From positions 310,001 through 374,000 of the forward strand of contig NZ_JACHTM010000001.1 of assembly GCF_015354055.1 (NCBI RefSeq): a stretch of 64,000 nucleotides of DNA. Reading direction: 5' to 3'. This stretch comes from Thermaurantiacus tibetensis (GTDB lineage Bacteria; Pseudomonadota; Alphaproteobacteria; Sphingomonadales; Sphingomonadaceae). The position numbers and the translations under genes were made by a program. Below the pieces are notes generated by a model. That model was given only the letters and a program-made list of their open reading frames with translations, searched no databases and was not told where the DNA came from. Shown here one piece after another: positions 58,048-64,000 of the stretch (positions within the stretch are counted from its first letter, which is position 1; each line of letters begins with the position of its first letter).

Positions 58048-59814
58048 TCAGGCGGCGCGGTCGAGGGGCACGATCTCGCCGGCGAGGTAGAGCGCGCGGG
58101 CCTTGGAGCGGCTGAGCTTGCCCGAGGTCGTGCGCGGGAGCGTCTTCGGCGGCACGAGCTCGACGATGCAGCGCATGCCGGTCAGCTGCCGGACCTTGGC
58201 GCGGATGACCTCCTTCAGGCGGGTGCGCTCGGCCGGGTCGGAGGCGCGGCACTGGACGAGGACGGCGGGCGCTTCCTCGCCGCTCGGCAGGGTGATGGCG
58301 AAGGCGGCGATGTCGCCCGGCTTGAAGCCCTCGAGCTGCTCGATCGCCCACTCGATGTCCTGCGGCCAGTGGTTCCGGCCGTTCAGGATGATCATGTCCT
58401 TGGCCCGGCCGACGATGAACAGGTGGTCGCCGATCATGTAGCCCATGTCGCCGGTGTCGAGCCAGCCGTCCGCACCGAGGCAGGCCCGCGTCGCCTCCTC
58501 GTTGCGGAAGTAGCCCACCATCAGGCTGGGGCCGGAGACGAACACCTTGCCGATCTCCCGGTCGGGAAGCCGCCGGCCTTCGTCATCGCGGATCTCGACC
58601 CGGTGCCCGGCGATCGGCACGCCGCAGTCGACGATCGCCCGGTAGCGCACCGGCCGGTCGGGGCTGGAGGCGGCAGGTTCCCCGGTTGCGCCCGAAAGCC
58701 GGCGCTCGTCCACGAGGTCGCAGACGATGCCCTGGCCTTCGGGCGCGATGGTGACGGCAAGAGTCGCCTCGGCCAGGCCGTAGCTGGGCGTGAAGGCCTT
58801 GGCGTCGAAGCCGGCATCGGCGAAGGCATCGACGAAGGCCTGGCAGATGTCGGGGCGGATCATGTCGGCGCCGTTGCCGGCAAGGCGCCAGCGCGACAGG
58901 TCGAACTTGGCCTTGACGTCGGACTGGGTCGAGATGCGGCGTGCGCAGATGTCGTAGCCGAAGCTCGGCGAGTAGCTGATGGTGGTGCCCGGGTTGCGGC
59001 TGATGAGGGTGAGCCAGGAGAGCGGCCGGCGCGCGAAATCCTCGGTCGAGATGTAGTCGACCGAAAGCTGGCCGGCCATGGGGGCGAGCATGCAGCCGAC
59101 GAGGCCCATGTCATGGTACCAGGGCAGCCACGAGACGCAGCGGTCGCCCTCGCGCACGCGGATGGCGGAGTCCTGTCCGCGCAGGTTGGCGAGCACCGCC
59201 CGATGGGTCACGGCAACCCCGTGGGGGAAGCGGGTCGAGCCGCTCGAATACTGGAGATAGGCCACCGCATCCGGGTCGGGCGCGGGAAGCGGCGCGTCGC
59301 TCTGGGCAAGGGCTTCGAACTGCCGCCACGACAGGGCCGGGCAGAGGCCGGCGGCCGCTTCGGCGACCATCTCGAGCAGCCCCTCGGGCGAGACCGCGAG
59401 CGCCGGCTCGGCGCTCGCCATCTGCTGGCGCAGCTGGTCGATGAAGCTCGCGCGCCCGCCGAACGAGGTGGGAAGCGGCAGCGGCACCGGGAGCACGCCG
59501 GCGTAGAGCGCACCGAAGAAGTGGGCGGCAAAGTCCGGCCCGGTCTCGGCGAGAAGCGCCACGCGCGCACCCGGCGCGATGCCGAGCCCGCGGAGCCGGC
59601 GGGCGACGGCCAGCGCATCCTCGCGCATCTCGCGGTAGGGGTAGGCACGCACGAGGTTGGCGCGCGCGTCATGGAAGTTGAAGCCGGTCCGCCCGGTCGC
59701 GGCATAGTCGAGCGCGTGGCAGAGCGTCGGGAAATCGCCGCGGATGGGGGGAATGCCGCTCGCAAGCGGCGTTGGCCCGGGAATCGTTGCAAGGTCGCTC
59801 GTCATCGGATCCAT
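58048..59814 (-). CDS. Fatty acyl-AMP ligase / AMP-dependent synthetase (FAAL-like)
   Basis: The 588-residue adenylate-forming enzyme has the AMP-binding core YSSGSTRFPHGVAVTHRAVLANLRG, the A5-type SYGLAEATLAVTI, the GWLDTGDMGYMIGDHLFIVGRAKDMIILNGRNHWPQDIE A7-A8 region and a C-terminal Lys in PRTTSGKLSRSKAR. SSGSTRFPHGV and the FAAL-type NGRNHWPQDIE favour the fatty acyl-AMP ligase branch, which passes acyl-AMP to an acyl carrier protein. No PKS, NRPS or ACP gene is nearby, so the acceptor is unknown. Two in-frame ATGs (59814, 59805) are possible starts. Confidence 0.88.
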   Translation of the reverse strand: MDPMTSDLATIPGPTPLASGIPPIRGDFPTLCHALDYAATGRTGFNFHDARANLVRAYPYREMREDALAVARRLRGLGIAPGARVALLAETGPDFAAHFFGALYAGVLPVPLPLPTSFGGRASFIDQLRQQMASAEPALAVSPEGLLEMVAEAAAGLCPALSWRQFEALAQSDAPLPAPDPDAVAYLQYSSGSTRFPHGVAVTHRAVLANLRGQDSAIRVREGDRCVSWLPWYHDMGLVGCMLAPMAGQLSVDYISTEDFARRPLSWLTLISRNPGTTISYSPSFGYDICARRISTQSDVKAKFDLSRWRLAGNGADMIRPDICQAFVDAFADAGFDAKAFTPSYGLAEATLAVTIAPEGQGIVCDLVDERRLSGATGEPAASSPDRPVRYRAIVDCGVPIAGHRVEIRDDEGRRLPDREIGKVFVSGPSLMVGYFRNEEATRACLGADGWLDTGDMGYMIGDHLFIVGRAKDMIILNGRNHWPQDIEWAIEQLEGFKPGDIAAFAITLPSGEEAPAVLVQCRASDPAERTRLKEVIRAKVRQLTGMRCIVELVPPKTLPRTTSGKLSRSKARALYLAGEIVPLDRAA

Positions 59815-59952
59815 CGTCGGAAACTGCACCCCCGCCGTCCTGTCCGTCCCTGAAACGCGGCCCGGCGGTGCGAGGCCGGCCGCGCAAGACCCGCCGTCTT
59901 CTGCCGCGGGTCGTCGTTCAAAAGGCGTCACAACTGTGGCAGCAAGGTGGCC

Positions 59953-60504
59953 ATGACGCAACCGCGCGTGCGCAAGCCCCCGCCGCCCTTCGACTCCGAG
60001 GCCCTCGAACGCGCAGCCCTGCGCTATGTCGAACGCTTCCAGACGACGCGCGCCCGGCTGGTTCGGCACCTGGCTGCGAAACTGCGTCTGCGCGGCTGGG
60101 AAGGGGCGGCCCCGCCCGACCTCGAGGGGCTGGCCGACCGGCTGGCGGCCCGCGGCTTCATCGACGAGGCGGCCTATGCGGAGGCGCGGGCACGCGGCAT
60201 GAAGGCACGCGGGCTTGGGCCAAGGCGCATCGCCGCGCGCCTGCGGGCCGATGGCGTCGCCGTGGCGGAGCCTCCCGGGCTGGACGCCGGCGAGGCTGCC
60301 GAACACCCGGACGAGGCCGAGCGGCTGGCGCTCGCCTTCGCGCGCCGCCGCAGGCTCGGCCCCTTCGGACCGCCCGCGGCCGACCCGCGCGCGCGGGCCC
60401 GGCAGATGGCGGCGATGCTGCGCGCCGGCCATGCCCCCGACCTTGCCGTCCGCATCCTCGCCCTTCCGGCCGAGGAGGCCGAGCGGCTGCTGGGGGACTC
60501 CTGA
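59953..60504 (+). CDS. recX: Regulatory protein RecX
   Basis: The 183-residue protein is helical, with tandem three-helix repeats (ERAALRYVERFQTTRARLVRHLAAKL; LADRLAARGFIDEAAYAEARARGM; ARGLGPRRIAARLRADGV) typical of RecX, which restrains RecA filaments. AAGGTGG precedes the ATG. recA is not adjacent; in alphaproteobacteria an orphan recX is common. It is divergent from the fatty acyl-AMP ligase gene. Confidence 0.9.
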   Translation: MTQPRVRKPPPPFDSEALERAALRYVERFQTTRARLVRHLAAKLRLRGWEGAAPPDLEGLADRLAARGFIDEAAYAEARARGMKARGLGPRRIAARLRADGVAVAEPPGLDAGEAAEHPDEAERLALAFARRRRLGPFGPPAADPRARARQMAAMLRAGHAPDLAVRILALPAEEAERLLGDS

Positions 60505-60524
60505 GGCGCCGCCGCGGCGCCGGC

Positions 60525-61433
60525 TCAGTGGCTTCGGCCGAAGTCGGGGGCGGGCGTGTCCTGGCCTGCGTCCACGATGGCCCGGCGGATCGCCCGGCTC
60601 GCCTCGAAGCGGCGGTAGAGCGTCTCGCCGTCGCCCCAGCGGATGGCGCGCTGGAGCGCGGCGAGATCCTCCGAGAAGCGCGCCAGCATCTCGAGCACGG
60701 CGTCGCGGTTCATCAGGAACACGTCGCGCCACATGGTCGGGTCGGAGGCGGCAATCCGGGTGAAGTCGCGGAAGCCCCCGGCGGAATATTTGATGACTTC
60801 CGCCTTGGTCACCTCCTCGAGGTCGGATGCGGTGCCGACGATGGAGTAGGCGATGAGGTGCGGCAGGTGGCTGGTGATGGCGAGCACCAGGTCATGGTGG
60901 CGGGCATCCATCCGCTCGACCCTGGCGCCGAGCCCGGTCCAGAAGGCCTCCAGCCGTCCGAGCACCTCCGGGTCGGTGCCGTCGGGCGGCGTGAGGATGC
61001 ACCAGCGCCCCTCGAAGAGGCTGGCGAAGCCTGCCTCGGGCCCCGAGCGCTCGGTGCCGGCAACCGGGTGGCCGGGCACGAAGTGGACGCCCGCCGGCAC
61101 GAGGTCTCCGAGCGCGTCGATCACCGCCTGCTTCGACGAGCCGACGTCGGTCAGCACCGCGCCCGGCGCGAGCGCCTCGCGGACCGCCTCGCCGACCGCC
61201 CGCATCGCGCCGAGCGGCACCGCGAGCACCACCAGGTCGGCGCCGCGCGCGGCCGCGGCGGCGGTCTCGGCCACCTCGTCCACGAGCCCGAGCCGCCGCA
61301 CCGTCTCGCACACGTCGGCGTCCCGGTCGTGGCCGGCGAGCGCCACGCCGGGCATGCGGGCGCGGACCGCACGCGCGATCGACGAGCCGATGAGGCCGAG
61401 GCCGATGAGCGCAACCCGACGGAACGGCGGCAT
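60525..61433 (-). CDS. tyrA: Prephenate/arogenate dehydrogenase
   Basis: The 302-residue enzyme makes 4-hydroxyphenylpyruvate or tyrosine. The NAD motif is VALIGLGLIGSSIARAVR, then VLAVPLGAM, SSKQAVIDAL, VPGHPVAGTERSGPEA and SHLPHLIAYSIV (catalytic His). It lacks the chorismate mutase part found in enteric TyrA and belongs to the cyclohexadienyl dehydrogenase type. Its ATG overlaps the hisC stop (ATGA); the hisC-tyrA pair is typical for alphaproteobacteria, where HisC also works on aromatic substrates. Confidence 0.95.
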   Translation of the reverse strand: MPPFRRVALIGLGLIGSSIARAVRARMPGVALAGHDRDADVCETVRRLGLVDEVAETAAAAARGADLVVLAVPLGAMRAVGEAVREALAPGAVLTDVGSSKQAVIDALGDLVPAGVHFVPGHPVAGTERSGPEAGFASLFEGRWCILTPPDGTDPEVLGRLEAFWTGLGARVERMDARHHDLVLAITSHLPHLIAYSIVGTASDLEEVTKAEVIKYSAGGFRDFTRIAASDPTMWRDVFLMNRDAVLEMLARFSEDLAALQRAIRWGDGETLYRRFEASRAIRRAIVDAGQDTPAPDFGRSH

Positions 61434-62539
61434 CAGGCTGCGAGCCTTTCGAGGCTTGCGATCACGCGGCCCGTCTCCGCGTGCGTGCCGACGCTGATCC
61501 GGAGCGCGTGCGGCAGGCCCTGCCCGGGAAGATGCCGCACGAGGATGCCATCGGCCTCGAGCCCGGCCTTGAGCGCCGGCGCGGCGAGCGGCCCCTCCTC
61601 GGGGCACATCAGGAGGACGAAGTTGGCGTGGCTCGGCACTGCGCGGAGGCCGCGGTTGCCGAGCGCGGCGATGGCCGCCTCGAGCCGCGCCCGCTCGGCG
61701 CGGTTGGACTCCCGGCAGCGCACCACCCACTCCTGGTCGGCAATCGCGGCCTCGGCCGCCGCCAGCCCCACGGTCGAGACGGGGAAGGGGGTTCGCACCC
61801 GGTTGAGTGCGGCCACCACCGCCGCCGGCCCGGTGCCCCAGCCGACGCGAAGGCCGCCCAGGCCGTAGATCTTGGAAAATGTGCGGGTGACGACGACGTT
61901 GGGCGCCGTGCGGGCGAGGTCGAGCGCGCCGTCCGGGTCGGGGTCGTCGAGATACTCGGCATAGGCCTGGTCGACGACAAGGAGGATGTCGGGCCGGAGC
62001 TGGCCGTGGAGGCGCAAGAGCTCGGCGCGCGGGATCATGGTGCCCGTCGGGTTGTTGGGGTTGGCGAGATAGACGATCCGGGTGTCGTCGCGGACGGTCG
62101 CGAGGATCGCGTCCACGTCGGCAGTGTAGTCGCGGTCGGGCGCGGCGAGCGGCTCGGCGCCTGCGCGGCGGGCGGCGATGGGGTAGACCATGAAGCCGTG
62201 GCGCACGTGGACCACGCTGTCGCCGGCGCGGCAGTAGATGAGCGGCAGCAGCTGGAGGATCTCGTCGGAGCCGGTGCCCACCACGATGCGCGCCGGGTCG
62301 AGCCGGTGGACGAAGCCGATGCGCTCGCGAAGCCGCGTCGCCGCGCCGTCCGGGTAGCGGTGGACGCCGTGGGCATGGGCGCGGACGGCCGCGACCGCAA
62401 CGGGAGAGGGCCCCCAGGGGTTCTCGTTCGCCGAAAGCTTGAGCGGCTCGCCCACCCCCCTGAGCTTCGCCTCGCCGGGCGTGTAGGGGGCGATCGCCTC
62501 GATCCAGGGGTTGGCCTTGGGGGCCGGGGTGCCGGTCAT
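61433..62539 (-). CDS. hisC: Histidinol-phosphate / aromatic aminotransferase
   Basis: HisC (368 residues) is a PLP enzyme of fold type I. The PLP-Lys lies in [60 protein letters not shown] and the ALRISVGT tail are typical. It serves histidine synthesis and, given tyrA beside it, probably phenylalanine and tyrosine transamination. It is divergent from metX over 79 nt. Confidence 0.95.
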   Translation of the reverse strand: MTGTPAPKANPWIEAIAPYTPGEAKLRGVGEPLKLSANENPWGPSPVAVAAVRAHAHGVHRYPDGAATRLRERIGFVHRLDPARIVVGTGSDEILQLLPLIYCRAGDSVVHVRHGFMVYPIAARRAGAEPLAAPDRDYTADVDAILATVRDDTRIVYLANPNNPTGTMIPRAELLRLHGQLRPDILLVVDQAYAEYLDDPDPDGALDLARTAPNVVVTRTFSKIYGLGGLRVGWGTGPAAVVAALNRVRTPFPVSTVGLAAAEAAIADQEWVVRCRESNRAERARLEAAIAALGNRGLRAVPSHANFVLLMCPEEGPLAAPALKAGLEADGILVRHLPGQGLPHALRISVGTHAETGRVIASLERLAA

Positions 62540-62618
62540 GGCCCGGCCTTTCCCCGCCAGCGCCGGAAACGCAAGCTTTGCGGGGCCGGGCATGCCTGCT
62601 AGGCGCCACGCCCGTTCC

Positions 62619-63734
62619 ATGAACGCGCCGCTCGCCCACCGCACGCTCCGGCTGCCGCACGATCTGCCGCTCGACAGCGGCCGCATCCTGCCGCGCCCGG
62701 TCATCGCCTACGAAACGCTCGGCACGCTCGCGCCCGATGGCGGCAATGCCATTCTCGTCTTCCATGCGCTGACCGGCGACCAGTATGTCGCCCAGGTCCA
62801 TCCTTTGACCGGCAAGCCCGGCTGGTGGGCGAACATGGTGGGGCCGGAGAAGCCGATCGACCCGGCACGCCACTTCGTGATCTGCGCCAACGTCATCGGC
62901 GGCTGCATGGGAAGCGAGGGGCCGGCCAGCCCCAACCCGGCAACCGGGCGGCCGTGGGCCATCGACTTCCCCGTCATCACCATTGCCGACATGGTTCGCG
63001 CCCAGGTGGCCCTTCTCGATGCGCTCGGCATCGGCCGGCTGCTCGCCGTCATCGGCGGCTCGATGGGGGGGATGCAGGCCCTCCAGTTCGCGAGCGCCTA
63101 CCCGGACCGCGCGCGCGCGGTCATCGCCATCGCCACGACGGCGCGCCACAGCGCCCAGAACATCGCGTTCCACGAGGTCGGCCGGCAGGCGATCATGGCC
63201 GACCCCGACTGGTGCGGCGGTCGCTTCCTCGAGGCCGGCCGGACTCCGGTGGCCGGCCTCGCCGTTGCCCGCATGGCCGCCCACATCACCTATCTCTCCG
63301 AGGCGGGGCTCACCGAACGCTTCGGCCGGCGGCTGCAGGAGCGCGACTCCGTCACCTTCGGCTTCGACGCGGACTTCCAGGTCGAGTCCTACCTCCGCCA
63401 CCAGGGGCTGAGCTTCACGCGCCGGTTCGATGCCAATTCCTACCTCATCATCACCCGGGCGATGGACTATTTCGACCTCGCCCACGCCCACGGCGGTTCG
63501 CTTGCGGACGCCTTCCGGGGCGCAACTGCCCGCTTTGCGCTCGTCTCCTTCGACAGCGACTGGCTCTATCCCACGAGCGAATCGAAGCGCATCGTCCAGG
63601 CGCTCGTGGCCGCCGGCGCGCATGCGAGCTTCGTCGAGCTCAAGAGCCCACACGGCCACGACAGCTTTCTGCTCGAGGCGCCCGAGCTTGCCCGCCTCGT
63701 CGACGGCTTCCTCCGCGCCGTCGAGACGGCATGA
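62619..63734 (+). CDS. metX: Homoserine O-acetyltransferase
   Basis: MetX (371 residues) makes O-acetylhomoserine for methionine synthesis. It is an alpha/beta-hydrolase with nucleophile Ser in [15 protein letters not shown], Asp in [12 protein letters not shown] and His in [36 protein letters not shown] and [16 protein letters not shown] fit the family. It overlaps metW by 4 nt, the standard metXW pair of proteobacteria. No SAM riboswitch fold was recognised in the short leader. Confidence 0.96.
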   Translation: MNAPLAHRTLRLPHDLPLDSGRILPRPVIAYETLGTLAPDGGNAILVFHALTGDQYVAQVHPLTGKPGWWANMVGPEKPIDPARHFVICANVIGGCMGSEGPASPNPATGRPWAIDFPVITIADMVRAQVALLDALGIGRLLAVIGGSMGGMQALQFASAYPDRARAVIAIATTARHSAQNIAFHEVGRQAIMADPDWCGGRFLEAGRTPVAGLAVARMAAHITYLSEAGLTERFGRRLQERDSVTFGFDADFQVESYLRHQGLSFTRRFDANSYLIITRAMDYFDLAHAHGGSLADAFRGATARFALVSFDSDWLYPTSESKRIVQALVAAGAHASFVELKSPHGHDSFLLEAPELARLVDGFLRAVETA

Positions 63735-64000
63735 CGCCCCTTCCGCCCCGGCTTGCGGTCGTGGCCGGGCTCGTGCCGGAAGGTGCCACCGTGCTCGACG
63801 TCGGCTGCGCGGACGGGCGCCTGCTGCGCTACCTGCGCGACGCCAAGGGGGTGGACGGCCGCGGCATCGAGCTCGATCCCGAACGGGTCTCGGCGGCGCT
63901 CGCCCATGGCCTCTCGGTCGTCCAGGGCGATGCCGACCGCGACCTTGCCGACTTCCCGACCCAGTCGGTCGACTGCGCCATCCTCTCCGAGACGCTGCAG
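63731..64000 (+). CDS. metW: Methionine biosynthesis protein MetW (3' truncated by window end)
   Basis: The first 90 residues of MetW are present: a SAM-methyltransferase-like start with [35 protein letters not shown] and [13 protein letters not shown], then [12 protein letters not shown] at the edge. MetW works with MetX as a heteromer and improves acetylation of homoserine. The ATG overlaps the metX stop. The rest lies beyond the window. Confidence 0.95.
   Translation, partial: MTPLPPRLAVVAGLVPEGATVLDVGCADGRLLRYLRDAKGVDGRGIELDPERVSAALAHGLSVVQGDADRDLADFPTQSVDCAILSETLQ

Noticed and set aside
57446-58090. Plus-strand open frame opposite the possible broken gene
   Set aside because: The translation is Arg/Gly/Ala-rich, without any secondary-structure-like pattern or ribosome site; it looks like a GC-driven open frame.
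62540-62618. Possible SAM riboswitch in the metX leader
   Set aside because: The leader is only 79 nt; apart from a small CGCAA/TTGCG hairpin I could not fit the SAM-II or SAM-I pattern.

Overview
The window is 64 kb of GC-rich (roughly 70%) chromosome from an alphaproteobacterium, most likely a member of Rhodospirillales/Acetobacteraceae. The evidence is the gene neighbourhoods: pckA next to chvI-chvG, a short HprK with RapZ, an EIIA(Man-type) and HPr; popZ-like DUF2497 beside valS; eno-ftsB-pdhABC-lpd with a lipoyl domain on E1-beta; purC with purS-purQ; metX-metW and hisC-tyrA; and surface proteins ending in a PEPxxWA-CTERM tail. Genus cannot be fixed from the sequence alone. Almost everything is core chromosome, densely packed with many 1-20 nt overlaps. 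GTG starts are common and TTG starts occur.

Layout. 1-4 kb: purine synthesis (purQ, purS, purC) interrupted by a secreted hydrolase and a broken glyoxalase-family gene. 4-8.5 kb: ispH, thrB, rnhA, a DUF808 membrane protein and a zinc-free MDR oxidoreductase. 8.5-10.4 kb: tRNA-His, a small membrane protein, and a repressor island made of an S24-type repressor without its catalytic pair, an operator-like AT-rich region and two small divergent genes. 10.5-20.3 kb: an RND efflux adaptor and pump, valS, a DUF486 protein, a PopZ-like protein, a TolC-type channel and pcm. 20.4-24.2 kb: a degenerate phosphogluconolactonase homologue, tRNA-Cys, two small genes, a dipeptide epimerase and enolase. 24.2-31.7 kb: the first PEP-CTERM protein, ftsB, then the pyruvate dehydrogenase operon, which carries an NYN-domain gene between pdhB and pdhC. 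31.8-35.8 kb: beta-carbonic anhydrase with an SbtA-type bicarbonate transporter, a second PEP-CTERM protein, a J-domain protein and a decayed nidogen/PEP-CTERM gene. 35.9-37.3 kb: an IS110-family (IS1111-like) element with 12-bp inverted repeats and a 252-bp non-coding 3' segment.

37.4-44.2 kb is a carbon/envelope regulatory block (pckA, chvI, chvG, hprK, rapZ, EIIA, HPr) ending at bacterioferritin. 44.3-54.3 kb holds ileS, lspA, a DUF3035 lipoprotein, mrp, hflK-hflC, a DegP-type protease that appears to start at ATT, and a HerA-like ATPase. 54.3-64 kb holds an inositol-phosphatase-family enzyme, the TldE/PmbA protease, ubiA, a possible broken gene, a fatty acyl-AMP ligase, recX, tyrA, hisC, metX and the start of metW, which runs off the end.

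The least ordinary places are the IS1111-like element with its probable guide-RNA segment, the repressor island, two frame-breaking tandem duplications of 11 and 26 bp, the decayed nidogen gene, the ATT start, and three convergent gene pairs that share a CTAG at their stop codons.
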